Origin: Mangrovimonas aestuarii
GTDB lineage: Bacteria > Bacteroidota > Bacteroidia > Flavobacteriales > Flavobacteriaceae
Direction of reading: 5' to 3'
DNA length: 64,000 nt
Assembly (NCBI RefSeq): GCF_028767185.1
Contig: NZ_JARACK010000001.1
Coordinates: 62,001 to 126,000, forward strand
Of this stretch, positions 1-8,809 are shown in pieces. The position numbers and the translations under genes were made by a program. Every line of letters begins with the position of its first letter. The stretch's first letter is position 1. The notes beneath the pieces were generated by a model. That model was not told where the DNA came from and made no database searches. It was given only the letters and a program-made list of their open reading frames with translations.

Positions 1-1
1 A

Positions 2-2806
2 TTAACAGAGGTTACCAACACGAACCCTTTTGAATCGCTTTCCGGTAAAGTTGCCGGGGTTGACATTTCTACCCCAGCACAGACAGGTGCTACTTCAAAG
101 GTTATTTTACGTGGTTTCAGCTCACTTTCCAACAACCAACCGCTGTACATTGTAGATGGAACTCCTATTAACAATAGCCAAAACAGAACTCGAACAGCTG
201 CAGGTGCTACTGAAGTAAATCGTTCTTTTGATGGAGGTAGTGGTTTGAACGATTTAGACCCAAACAGCATTGAAAGTATAAGTGTACTTAAAGGTTCAAC
301 AGCCGCCGCTCTTTATGGTTCGCGTGCTGCCAATGGTGCAATTATCATTACTACAAAACGCGCTAAAGAGGGACAAAAACTTCGCGTTGATGTTGTGAGT
401 TCTTTTGACCAGTTTGAAGTTGCTAGAGTGCCTCATTTACAGTCTCAATTCGGCCAAGGATGGAGCGGTCTAGGGTACTCATCTCTTCCAGCCGGTGGCT
501 TAGGTGCCAGTAATGAAAACGGATCTTGGGGTCCAGAATTTGATGGTGAATTAAGACCTTGGGGACATGTTGTTGACAATATGCAACAGATTAAGCCTTA
601 CGTTGCCCTAAAAGACAATGTTAGAGAGTTCTACGATATTGGAACCTTATATACGAATTCAGTTCGGTTAAGTGCTGGAGGCGAAGTGGGTAATTTCAGC
701 TTGGGCTTTACAAGCTCAGACAGTGATGGTATCATCCCTACAGATGACGATAAGTTTACTAGACGTGCCTTTAATGGTAGCGGTGGATTTAAAGCAGGTA
801 AACTTACTTTAAATGCTACTGGTAATTATGTTGAAAGAGATCAGAATGTGGTTAACACCGGACAGAGTGACGATGCTGGACAAGGAGCGGTTTTTGCACA
901 GGAAATTATCCAAAACCCTACAGACATTAGTTTACTTGATTTAGAAGACTTAGACAACCCTTTTAACACTCCTGATAATTATTTCACTCCTTATCAGCGA
1001 AATCCATGGTCTGTTTTGAGAGATACTGAAAACAACTTAAGAACCAATCGCTTTTACGGAAATGCTAATTTAAGATATGAACTGGCTGAAAACTTATCAA
1101 CCACTTTCCAATTTGGAGCTGATGTATCTAACACATATAATAAGAGTTTTGGTAATAAAGTAACATTTACACCGGGGTCTCCAAACGACCTTCTTGGACA
1201 AAATCCAGTATTGGGAGGGGTAACAGAAGCGAGAACCCTTCAAAAACAATATGATACTTTCCTTACCGTTGACTATAACAGCGGTCTTACAGAAAATTTA
1301 TCTTTAGATGCTACAGTTGGTTACAACTACAACCAACGATCTTCAGACTATCTTAATGTAAGTATCACCGATTTAAGTGTACCTGGCTATTACGAGCTAA
1401 ACAACACTCTTGGTAGAGCCACCACAGTACAAACAAATTCTAAGAGAAGAACTTATGCTTTATTTGGTTCTGCTACATTAGGACTTATGGATAGATTTTT
1501 CCTTACCCTTACCGGAAGAAACGACTGGACTTCTACTTTAGAAATTGGAAACAACTCCTACTTCTACCCTTCTGCAGGGTTAAGTGCTATTGTTCTTGAT
1601 AACGGAGAGCATTTTGTTAAGTTAAGAGCCGCTGCTTCGCGAGTAGCCAACGATACCAATCCTTACTTTACACAAAGTACACTGGTAGCCGCTACAAATG
1701 GAGCTTTCTTTGGACAAATCACCTTCCCTATAGGAGGGGTAAATGCTTATGAGGTAAGTAATGTTATTGGTAACCCAGGCATTGAACCTGAAATAACGGA
1801 TGAGTTTGAAATAGGTACAGAAATAAATCTATTTAACAATAGAGTTAACATCGACGCGACTTACTACAACAAAAGGACTGATGGGGTAATTATCGCAAGA
1901 CCTCTTGCACCTGCTTCTGGATATAGAAGTATTAGAGGTAATTTCCTTGATGTAGAAAATAAAGGGGTTGAATTAGCTGTTAATTTCTTCCCTGTTCGCG
2001 GTGATGATTTTAAATGGGAATTTGGCTATACTTTCACCAAAAACAAAAACGAGGTAACAGATATTGTTGAAGGACTAGATGAACTGTTAATCAACAGCGC
2101 ATATGCAGTAAACTTCTATGCTGAAAAAGGACAGCCATTAGGTGTTTTTAAAACCAGGGTCGCAGCTACTAATGACCAGGGACAAACTATTGTTAACCCT
2201 GCTACCGGTATTCCTGTACAAGCAACAGATGAGACTACCATAGGAAACTCACAAAGAGATTTTATTATGGGATTCCGAAATCAATTTACCTTCAAAAACT
2301 TATCACTTTCATTCAGTGTTGACTGGAAAGAAGGAGGAGAAATGTACTCTTACACCAACCGATTATTAGGTTTTACAGGTAACTCTATCGCAACAACCTA
2401 CAACGACCGTAACCCTTTCATTGTTGAAAATTCTGTAGTAGATAATGGAGATGGCACCTATTCAGAAAACACAACTCCTGTAACTTTCGATAATGTTACT
2501 GGGTTTTACAGTTCTTCGAACAATGGTAGTATTGAGGAAACACACGTTATTGATAAAACTTTTGTACGCTTAAGAGACATTACTCTTCGATACAATATTC
2601 CTTTCAGCCTAGTGGACCAATTGGGACTAAGCAATGCTTCCGTATCACTATACGGAAAGAACCTTTTCCTTTGGACACCTGACGACAATCCTTATGTAGA
2701 TCCAGAATCAACCACTTTCGGTGATGATTTAGCGAGTGAGTTTGGAGAATTTTCTACCAACCCAACCCAAAGAACATATGGTGTTGCATTAAAAGTATCA
2801 TTTTAA
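2..2806 (+). CDS. SusC/RagA-type TonB-linked outer membrane transporter (5' end missing)
   Basis: The frame is open from base 2 with no start codon in view, so the gene begins outside the window; 934 residues are visible. The first ~120 residues are the end of the plug domain: SLSGKVAGVDIS, then VILRGFSSL, YIVDGTPI, the SIESISVLKGSTAAALYGSR box and GAIIITTKR, all hallmarks of SusC/RagA proteins. The remainder is a beta-barrel with aromatic-rich strands and ends in a terminal Phe (KVSF), the usual barrel-assembly signal. In this family the barrel imports glycans or peptides across the outer membrane with TonB energy, capped by a SusD lipoprotein. The SusD gene follows after 5 bases, so the two are co-transcribed. 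The missing part should hold the signal peptide, carboxypeptidase-like domain and TonB box. Substrate cannot be told; no glycoside hydrolase is adjacent. Confidence 0.96.
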   Translation, partial: LTEVTNTNPFESLSGKVAGVDISTPAQTGATSKVILRGFSSLSNNQPLYIVDGTPINNSQNRTRTAAGATEVNRSFDGGSGLNDLDPNSIESISVLKGSTAAALYGSRAANGAIIITTKRAKEGQKLRVDVVSSFDQFEVARVPHLQSQFGQGWSGLGYSSLPAGGLGASNENGSWGPEFDGELRPWGHVVDNMQQIKPYVALKDNVREFYDIGTLYTNSVRLSAGGEVGNFSLGFTSSDSDGIIPTDDDKFTRRAFNGSGGFKAGKLTLNATGNYVERDQNVVNTGQSDDAGQGAVFAQEIIQNPTDISLLDLEDLDNPFNTPDNYFTPYQRNPWSVLRDTENNLRTNRFYGNANLRYELAENLSTTFQFGADVSNTYNKSFGNKVTFTPGSPNDLLGQNPVLGGVTEARTLQKQYDTFLTVDYNSGLTENLSLDATVGYNYNQRSSDYLNVSITDLSVPGYYELNNTLGRATTVQTNSKRRTYALFGSATLGLMDRFFLTLTGRNDWTSTLEIGNNSYFYPSAGLSAIVLDNGEHFVKLRAAASRVANDTNPYFTQSTLVAATNGAFFGQITFPIGGVNAYEVSNVIGNPGIEPEITDEFEIGTEINLFNNRVNIDATYYNKRTDGVIIARPLAPASGYRSIRGNFLDVENKGVELAVNFFPVRGDDFKWEFGYTFTKNKNEVTDIVEGLDELLINSAYAVNFYAEKGQPLGVFKTRVAATNDQGQTIVNPATGIPVQATDETTIGNSQRDFIMGFRNQFTFKNLSLSFSVDWKEGGEMYSYTNRLLGFTGNSIATTYNDRNPFIVENSVVDNGDGTYSENTTPVTFDNVTGFYSSSNNGSIEETHVIDKTFVRLRDITLRYNIPFSLVDQLGLSNASVSLYGKNLFLWTPDDNPYVDPESTTFGDDLASEFGEFSTNPTQRTYGVALKVSF

Positions 2807-2811
2807 AATTT

Positions 2812-4299
2812 ATGAAAATGAAAAAAACAATTTTAAGTATAATAACAGCAGGCATGATTACATTCAGTTCATGTGATAGTGCCTTAGATATAAACCGAGA
2901 TCCAGACAATCAATCTATAGATAATGCGTCTTTAGATTCTGGTACCGCTGCAGGTATAATGGGTATTGGGGCAGTGCATAGTTCATACTACGCTTTAGTT
3001 GGAGGAATTTGGGCCCAACAATGGGCACAAAGCCCGGCAGCTAGTCAGTACCGTTCAATTGACGATTATTCAATTGGTACTAACGATTATACAGGTGGTT
3101 GGGTTAATATGTACGATGCCTTAACAGACATTAGGAATACAAAACGATTGGCCCAAGAACAGAGTAACTGGAATTACTATTTAATTGCTACCTGTATGGA
3201 GGCCTATGCTTCTCAAATCCTTACAGATTTTTACGGCGACATTCCTTATACTGAAGCTAATAATCCAGAGATCTTGCAACCAGCTTTCGATAGTGGTCAA
3301 ACCGTTTACGACTTGATGATTGCAGACATCAATGATGCCTTAGGAAGAGATTTAGCAGCCTCATCGACACCGGTACCGGGTCAGGACGATTTTTTATTCG
3401 GAGGAGATATGTCTCAATGGGTCGCTTTTGCTAATACGTTAAAACTAAAGATATATTTGCGTCAAACAGAAGCTAGACCAAATGTTGCCGAAAACGGTAT
3501 CATGTCATTAATGAATTCAGGAGCTTCTTTTTTAACCCAAGATGCAGCTATATCAGATGTATTTGAAGACCAAGCCAACTTAAGTAATCCACTTTACGAA
3601 ACAGATAGAAGACAGCTTAACACCGGTACTAATCTACGAGCTAGTCAAACCATGCATTCCTTTTTGAGTAGCAACAACGACCCTCGTTTAGAAGTATATT
3701 ATGGGTCTGGTAACTCCATGATTCAGGGAGATTACAATAGTTTGGCTGCACCAAACTCTATTTCAATTGCCAACTTAAGCGCTTTAGCTCCAGTGTACTT
3801 CATTAGTGCCGCTCAAAGTTATTTTATGCAAGCTGAAGCAAGAGAACGTTATATGGGTGGTTCTGGAGCCAAGGAATTATATGATATGGGAGTTATAGCT
3901 GCTTTCGATAAAAGCCCTGTTTACGATTCTGGCACATTTGCCATTGTTGAAGAATTAGACGGCTCACCATTTGTTGCTGCAGGCGGTGCTTATGAATATC
4001 CTTCAGGAGGTTCGTTTGATGAAAAACTTGAAGCTATCATTACTCAAAAATGGCTTTCAAATTATCCTGATAATGGATATGAATCCGTATTCGAACAGAA
4101 CAGAACAGGTTACCCTGTAGTGTCTGACGTACCACAGTCAAGCGAAAATTATATTCCAGGACAATGGTCATATTCTGTAAACGGAACTACCGGAGGCGTT
4201 TTCCCACAGAGGATAGTTTATCCTAACTTGGAACTTTCAAGAAATGAAAATGCTCCTGATATTTTAGAGATCACCGTGCCTATTTGGTGGAATAATTAA
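2812..4299 (+). CDS. SusD/RagB-like outer membrane lipoprotein
   Basis: A 495-residue lipoprotein with a charged N-terminus, hydrophobic stretch and lipobox ending at Cys21 (FSSC), followed by DSALDINRDPDN, a typical start of mature SusD-like proteins of the SusD_RagB_2 kind. Later recognisable blocks are the helical TPR-like segment around ATCMEAYASQILTDFYGDIPYTEA and the C-terminal QAEARERYMGGSGAKELYD and ITQKWLSNYP region. The product is expected to sit on the cell surface as the lid of the SusC barrel encoded 5 bases upstream and to bind the ligand first. The ATG at 2812 is the only start that gives a complete lipoprotein signal. Ligand unknown. Confidence 0.95.
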   Translation: MKMKKTILSIITAGMITFSSCDSALDINRDPDNQSIDNASLDSGTAAGIMGIGAVHSSYYALVGGIWAQQWAQSPAASQYRSIDDYSIGTNDYTGGWVNMYDALTDIRNTKRLAQEQSNWNYYLIATCMEAYASQILTDFYGDIPYTEANNPEILQPAFDSGQTVYDLMIADINDALGRDLAASSTPVPGQDDFLFGGDMSQWVAFANTLKLKIYLRQTEARPNVAENGIMSLMNSGASFLTQDAAISDVFEDQANLSNPLYETDRRQLNTGTNLRASQTMHSFLSSNNDPRLEVYYGSGNSMIQGDYNSLAAPNSISIANLSALAPVYFISAAQSYFMQAEARERYMGGSGAKELYDMGVIAAFDKSPVYDSGTFAIVEELDGSPFVAAGGAYEYPSGGSFDEKLEAIITQKWLSNYPDNGYESVFEQNRTGYPVVSDVPQSSENYIPGQWSYSVNGTTGGVFPQRIVYPNLELSRNENAPDILEITVPIWWNN

Positions 4300-4304
4300 T
4301 TAAA

Positions 4305-4922
4305 ATGAAATCAAAAATGAAAAACTTTTATAAAATAGTCTTTTTGTTCGCAGTAGTAATTAGTTTTTCTGCTTGCCAAACAGACGATTCAGAAGATGTT
4401 TCCTTCGTAACAGAGTATGCCGTATTTGAGTATGAACCTGAAATAGTTCTAGAATTGGGATCTACATTTGAACCAAGCGCTGTAGCAACTCAAGGCGGGA
4501 CTCCATTAGAGGTTATTGTTTCCGGTGATGTTGACACAAATACTGTTGGTGTATATGATGTAGCCTATAGTGCTGTAAATTCAGATGGGTTTGAAGCTTC
4601 TGCTTTTCAAAAAGTAGTTGTACATGATCCTAGTATTGTAGGAACTGATGTTTCTGGAAATATCGTAGATGCAAATAATGGCAGTAGAACAGGAATAATA
4701 ACTTTAGTTGAAGGAACTACCAGCATTTTCTATTGTACTGACTTTGGGTTTGCCGGTAATTTCCCGATGTATTTTCAAATGGACGGTGATGTGATTTCAG
4801 AAATACCACAGGTATATCCATTTGGTGCAACATCAGTAGAACTCACCTACAGCCCGGCAACTCAAACTTTTACCACCTTGATTGCTCCTTATGGGTTTGG
4901 ATACACATTTGTTTACCAATAA
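4305..4922 (+). CDS. Surface lipoprotein with Ig-like domain (BT_2262-like/DUF5011-type)
   Basis: A 205-residue lipoprotein with a signal peptide and lipobox ending at Cys24 (FSAC), then an acidic linker. Residues ~45-110 have the pattern of a bacterial Ig-like domain of the DUF5011/BT_2262 kind: LELGSTFEP, then a Gly-Asp-Val-Asp-Thr segment and NTVGVYDVAYSAVNSDG ending in KVVVHDP. The C-terminal ~90 residues contain a FYCTDFGFAGNFPMYFQ segment rich in aromatics and Gly that I cannot assign. It starts 5 bases after susD, so it belongs to the same transcript and is probably an accessory surface ligand-binding lipoprotein of that transporter. The family assignment is by pattern and moderately sure. 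Confidence 0.85.
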   Translation: MKSKMKNFYKIVFLFAVVISFSACQTDDSEDVSFVTEYAVFEYEPEIVLELGSTFEPSAVATQGGTPLEVIVSGDVDTNTVGVYDVAYSAVNSDGFEASAFQKVVVHDPSIVGTDVSGNIVDANNGSRTGIITLVEGTTSIFYCTDFGFAGNFPMYFQMDGDVISEIPQVYPFGATSVELTYSPATQTFTTLIAPYGFGYTFVYQ

Positions 4923-4935
4923 AAAATAAAACAAC

Positions 4936-5436
4936 ATGAAAAGAATATATTTTATACAATTATTATCGCTTTTAGTTTTTGCTTTTAGTTTCACATCATG
5001 TGATGAAGGTGGGGAACCAGACCCAGGAGGAACTAAAGTTGAAAAGATGGCCGGAGATTGGTATGTAGAGTTTCTAGTCGATGGCGAAGATATCTACAAC
5101 TTAGGTTATGCCTTAATATCAACTTATAATACTGCTTCTGACGATGGTACTGAAATGTGGATAGATGACCATCAAAATACTTGGTGGTTTAAGGTAAAAT
5201 GCCCTGTAAATGTTGACAATATGACATTTTCAGGCTCTGGACTCGAAAGCAATGTTGATGATTACGAAGTAGTTGTTGATATAACTAATGGAGAAATCAT
5301 CAAAGATGGAGCTACAACGTCTGGAGGTAACACTTCAGATTATATCAGGTTTGAAGCTGTATTTTCTGATGATCCTACTACAACCTATGAACTAGTAGGA
5401 TATAAAAGAACAGGCTTCCTCGAAGACGAACACTAA
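4936..5436 (+). CDS. Lipid-binding-like (lipocalin-fold) lipoprotein
   Basis: A 166-residue lipoprotein with signal peptide and lipobox ending at Cys22 (TSC). The mature part begins VEKMAGDWYVEF and continues with alternating strand-like segments (MWIDDHQNTWWFKVKC, NMTFSG, EVVVDITNGEIIKDGA) and ends YELVGYKRTGF. This is the pattern of the small Bacteroidota lipid-binding proteins (PF12888-like) that often accompany SusC/SusD pairs. It is the last gene of the cluster, 13 bases after the Ig-like lipoprotein and followed by a strong terminator. It probably sits on the outer membrane and assists the transporter; real lipid binding is not shown by the sequence. Confidence 0.82.
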   Translation: MKRIYFIQLLSLLVFAFSFTSCDEGGEPDPGGTKVEKMAGDWYVEFLVDGEDIYNLGYALISTYNTASDDGTEMWIDDHQNTWWFKVKCPVNVDNMTFSGSGLESNVDDYEVVVDITNGEIIKDGATTSGGNTSDYIRFEAVFSDDPTTTYELVGYKRTGFLEDEH

Positions 5437-5458
5437 TTTCACTAAACAATTATTTGAG

Positions 5459-5483
5459 CCACCTCAACTGAGGTGGTTTTTTT
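5459..5483 (+). terminator. Rho-independent terminator of the SusCD cluster
   Basis: A perfect 8-bp stem, CCACCTCA and TGAGGTGG, with a 2-base loop is followed by seven T residues. It lies 22 bases after the last lipoprotein stop codon and ends the susC-susD-lipoprotein transcript before rlmB. Confidence 0.93.
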
Positions 5484-5484
5484 A

Positions 5485-5492
5485 TACCTTTA
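5485..5492 (+). promoter_or_regulatory. Possible -7 box for rlmB
   Basis: TACCTTTA differs from the Bacteroidota TAnnTTTG consensus only in its last base. It falls directly after the terminator T-run and 4 bases before the rlmB ATG, so the transcript would be leaderless or nearly so. No clear TTG -33 box is visible, since that position lies in the terminator stem. Weak evidence. Confidence 0.35.
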
Positions 5493-5496
5493 CGCC

Positions 5497-6231
5497 ATGA
5501 AAAACAACACTCAAATTTTTGGAATTCGAGCCGTAATGGAAGCCATTAATGCCGGAGAAAGCGTTGACAAAGTTTTTATTCAAAAAGGTCTAAAAGGAGA
5601 ATTATTCCAACAGCTGGAACAACTGCTTAGATCTAATAGCATTAATTCTTCGTATGTCCCTGTAGAGAAGTTAAATCGACTTACCAATAAAAAACACCAG
5701 GGTGTTGTTGCACAAATCGCTCCTATTAGTTTTCACAATTTGGAAGACCTTGTTATTAACACCATTGAATCAGGAAAAACTCCTCTGTTCCTTTTATTGG
5801 ACCAACTTAGTGATGTTCGTAATTTTGGAGCCATAATAAGAACTGCTGAATGCACAGGTGTGAACGGCATCATTATTCAGAAAAAAGGCGGTGCTCCAGT
5901 TACAGGCGACACTATTAAAACTAGTGCGGGCGCTGTTTTTAATGTCCCTATTTGCAAAGTTGATCATATTAAAGATGCTATGTTCCATATGCAAGCATCG
6001 GGAATACAAGTAGTAGCAGCTACAGAAAAAACAGAGAATCTTATTTACGATGTTGATTTCTCAGTACCTACAGCAATAATTATGGGATCTGAAGGTAAAG
6101 GGATCTCCCCTTCCATTTTAAAATTGGTCGACCAAAAGGCGAAATTACCTATGCAAGGAGAAATTGCATCCCTTAACGTCTCTGTTGCCTGTGGTGCTTT
6201 TTTGTATGAAGTGGTTAGACAAAGACTTTAA
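5497..6231 (+). CDS. rlmB: 23S rRNA 2'-O-methyltransferase RlmB/TrmH family (SpoU)
   Basis: A 244-residue SPOUT methyltransferase. Residues 1-75 form the SpoU substrate-binding domain (IFGIRAVMEAI, KHQGVVAQI). The three SpoU motifs follow: NFGAIIRTAE near 109-118, IIMGSEGKGIS near 195, and SLNVSVACGAFLYE near the end. RlmB in other bacteria methylates G2251 of 23S rRNA with S-adenosylmethionine. I chose the ATG at 5497; a GTG at 5473 is in frame but lies inside the terminator stem and adds a non-homologous MVFLYLYA stretch. The gene stands alone between a terminator and a new promoter. Assignment to RlmB rather than another TrmH paralogue is likely but not certain. Confidence 0.9.
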   Translation: MKNNTQIFGIRAVMEAINAGESVDKVFIQKGLKGELFQQLEQLLRSNSINSSYVPVEKLNRLTNKKHQGVVAQIAPISFHNLEDLVINTIESGKTPLFLLLDQLSDVRNFGAIIRTAECTGVNGIIIQKKGGAPVTGDTIKTSAGAVFNVPICKVDHIKDAMFHMQASGIQVVAATEKTENLIYDVDFSVPTAIIMGSEGKGISPSILKLVDQKAKLPMQGEIASLNVSVACGAFLYEVVRQRL

Positions 6232-6277
6232 CAGAAACCCTAAAATGTTAAAATTCTCAATTAGCTAAAAACATCGT

Positions 6278-6285
6278 TACCTTTG
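6278..6285 (+). promoter_or_regulatory. -7 promoter box TACCTTTG
   Basis: An exact match to the Bacteroidota TAnnTTTG -7 element, 28 bases before the TTG start of the arylsulfotransferase-like gene. The predicted transcript would start near 6291 and carry an A-rich leader. No good TTG -33 element is seen 17-23 bases upstream. Confidence 0.6.
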
Positions 6286-6312
6286 CGCCAATCAACTTGA
6301 AAAACAAAAAAA

Positions 6313-7941
6313 TTGGCCTTTAAAAATTACACACCGCTATTATTCACCTTTTTATTTCATTTTTATTGTATCTCCCAGAATACCGTTGGGACAATTTACA
6401 ACTCCAATGATGCCTATGAGGGATACACACTGTTTACACTTTATACAGAAAGCTATCTTATAAACAACTGTGGAGAAACCATTAACCAATGGTCCAGCAC
6501 TTATCCTCCAGGTAATTCTGTTTATTTATTGGAGAACGGTAACCTTTTAAGAGCAGGGAGGACGAATTCATCTGACATTGTATTTGGAGGAACCGGCGGA
6601 GTTATTGAGCTTTACGATTGGGACGGTAACTTAATCTGGTCTATGCTTTACGACACCCCTACCCATAGACAGCATCATGATGTATACCCTATGCCTAATG
6701 GCAACATTCTGGTATTAGCAGCCACAGTTATGTCTTATGATGAGGCTATTCAAGCAGGTCGTTCGGCAGATTTGCTAAACGATACCACTTTGTACAATGA
6801 GCAAATAATAGAAGTTCAACCAATAGGTACTAACTCCTATAGTATTGTTTGGGAATGGAATATAAAAGATCACCTCATTCAAGATATCGATAGTACCAAG
6901 GATAATTACGGAGATATATCTGATAACCCACAACTACTTGATATAAACTTCCTTAACGGAGGTGCACTTTCCACGAATTGGCTTCACGTTAATTCTATTC
7001 AATATAATGAGGAGTTAGATCAGATTATTCTAAGTTCCAGAAACTTAAGTGAGGTATATGTTATTGACCACTCTACAACCACAGCCGAAGCCGCTTCACA
7101 TACTGGTGGATTACAAAATAAAGGGGGAGACTTTTTATACCGTTGGGGGAACCCACAGGCTTATGACAGCGGTACAGAAAATGACAGGCAACTTTACGGG
7201 CAGCACTACCCACACTGGATTCCGGAAGGTTTAACAGATGAAGGCAAAATCATGATATTCAATAATGGCTTTGGTAGACAGCCAACATATTCTGAAGTCT
7301 TTGTAATAGATCCTCCCGTGAACGAATCTGGAGCCTATTCACATGTTGCTAACACAAGCTTTTTACCAATAGCCCCTGACTTTATTTACAGTAATCAACC
7401 CGACTTATATTCGGCAATTGTTAGTAGTGCACAACGCCTTCCAAATGGTAACACTTTAATTTGTGAGGGACGCACTGGTGAACTTTCAGAAATAGATTCC
7501 TCTAACAATATAGTTTGGGAATATGTTACCCCAATTAACAATAATACTGGCGCCTTATTTTCCCAAGGCGAAGATCCAATAAACAACCTAACTTTTAGAG
7601 CGATTAAATATGGCCCTGACTTTCCAGGCTTCAGTAATAAAGATTTAACTCCAGGGTTACCAATTGTAGCAAGTGAAAACATTTTTGGCTGCAATAGCCT
7701 TAATACCCCAGAGATTGCACTTCAAAATATAAACATTTACCCAAACCCCACTTCAAACTACATCAATATAGAATCTGCTTATCCTATTGACAAGATTGAA
7801 ATTTATGACCTTTTAGGTAAAAATGTCATGACAGAACACAACAACACAAAAATAAACCTGGAAAGCTTAAACAGTGGCGTGTATATCATTTCTATCAACC
7901 AAGGCAACAAGAAAACTATAAAAAAGATTATAAAGAACTAA
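6313..7941 (+). CDS. Secreted arylsulfotransferase-family protein with type IX sorting domain
   Basis: A 542-residue protein. An in-frame TGA at 6298-6300 and the absence of an ATG before the signal peptide leave TTG at 6313 as the start; it gives MAFKNY followed by a hydrophobic stretch ending ISQ. Residues ~60-430 resemble the beta-propeller arylsulfotransferases (ASST, PF05935/PF14269): IELYDWDGNLIWSM, RQHHDVYPMPNGNILVLA, GDFLYRWGNP, YGQHYPHWIPEG, SAQRLPNGNTLICEGRTG. The histidines in HHDVYPMPNGN and QHYPHWIP are candidates for the catalytic or metal sites. The last ~75 residues (NINIYPNPTSNYINIE ... LESLNSGVYIISI ... KKIIKN) are a type A type IX secretion domain. The product should be secreted or surface-attached; whether it moves sulfate between phenols is unproven. 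It overlaps the convergent rhomboid gene by 4 bases. Confidence 0.88.
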   Translation: MAFKNYTPLLFTFLFHFYCISQNTVGTIYNSNDAYEGYTLFTLYTESYLINNCGETINQWSSTYPPGNSVYLLENGNLLRAGRTNSSDIVFGGTGGVIELYDWDGNLIWSMLYDTPTHRQHHDVYPMPNGNILVLAATVMSYDEAIQAGRSADLLNDTTLYNEQIIEVQPIGTNSYSIVWEWNIKDHLIQDIDSTKDNYGDISDNPQLLDINFLNGGALSTNWLHVNSIQYNEELDQIILSSRNLSEVYVIDHSTTTAEAASHTGGLQNKGGDFLYRWGNPQAYDSGTENDRQLYGQHYPHWIPEGLTDEGKIMIFNNGFGRQPTYSEVFVIDPPVNESGAYSHVANTSFLPIAPDFIYSNQPDLYSAIVSSAQRLPNGNTLICEGRTGELSEIDSSNNIVWEYVTPINNNTGALFSQGEDPINNLTFRAIKYGPDFPGFSNKDLTPGLPIVASENIFGCNSLNTPEIALQNINIYPNPTSNYINIESAYPIDKIEIYDLLGKNVMTEHNNTKINLESLNSGVYIISINQGNKKTIKKIIKN

Positions 7942-8681
7942 AGTTTTTTATTCTCTTTAAAAATATAATGTACAACTACCGGATAAGAGGAGTCTTGCGA
8001 CTCCTCTTCTTCATTTTCGACAGTTTCAACAAAATTCCCATTTTCATCAAAATGCCTTAAAAACTCATCCTCTTCCTCATTATACCCCTCTTGTTCCCAG
8101 TCATATTTTTTTGGCTTTGCCACTTTTCTTTTGAAAATCAAAGCGAAGAGCAAGCCCGTTATTAATCCTGATAAATGCCCTTCCCAAGACATGCCTTCTT
8201 CTATTGGCATGGTATACCAAACCATATTCCCGTAAAGAAAAACTACTAGTAATGATAATGCTATTAACCTAAAATGTTTGGCAAAGACACCTTTGAAGAA
8301 AAGAAAAGACGTTAGCACATAAATCAATCCACTTGCCCCTATATGATATGACGGTCGCCCAATAATCCATGTTAAGATTCCCGAAATTAAAATACCATAA
8401 CCCAAAACCTTCCAAGCCAAAGGCCTATAAAAATAAAACAATGCCATTGAAAGCACTAACAAAGGTATTGAGTTATGATACAAATGCTCTATATCACCAT
8501 GGACAAACGGGCTACACACAATACCTACAAGTCCTTTTAACGTTCGGGGATAAACTCCAAATTTATTAAGATTTACACCAAATCGTAGTTCAAACCAAAA
8601 CACTAGCCAAATAAGTAAGATAAAGGCCAATGGATAGGCTATAACACCTGTAGAAAACTTAAAATGTTGCTGTCGAATCAT
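7938..8681 (-). CDS. Rhomboid family intramembrane serine protease
   Basis: A 247-residue polytopic membrane protein with about six hydrophobic segments between residues 12 and 190. The catalytic dyad is visible as GASG (Ser117) and EGHLSG (His169); HLYHNS near 67-71 matches the conserved His-Asn of rhomboids in the second helix. A cytoplasmic tail of ~60 residues follows, very rich in Glu/Asp (EEEDEF, ENEEEESQDSS), which is longer and more acidic than the catalytic core needs. The enzyme cleaves membrane helices of unknown substrates. Its stop codon overlaps that of the convergent arylsulfotransferase gene by 4 bases, so no terminator separates them. Confidence 0.93.
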   Translation of the reverse strand: MIRQQHFKFSTGVIAYPLAFILLIWLVFWFELRFGVNLNKFGVYPRTLKGLVGIVCSPFVHGDIEHLYHNSIPLLVLSMALFYFYRPLAWKVLGYGILISGILTWIIGRPSYHIGASGLIYVLTSFLFFKGVFAKHFRLIALSLLVVFLYGNMVWYTMPIEEGMSWEGHLSGLITGLLFALIFKRKVAKPKKYDWEQEGYNEEEDEFLRHFDENGNFVETVENEEEESQDSSYPVVVHYIFKENKKL

Positions 8682-8809
8682 ACAGTAAATTTATAGAAAA
8701 GCTATCAATAACCCGACCACTAATAATCGTCTGAAATTTTGTCAAAATCTATCCAATATCTCAGTTCAAAAATCGTAAAATGATACTAAAAATACTGTAA
8801 TTTTACTTT

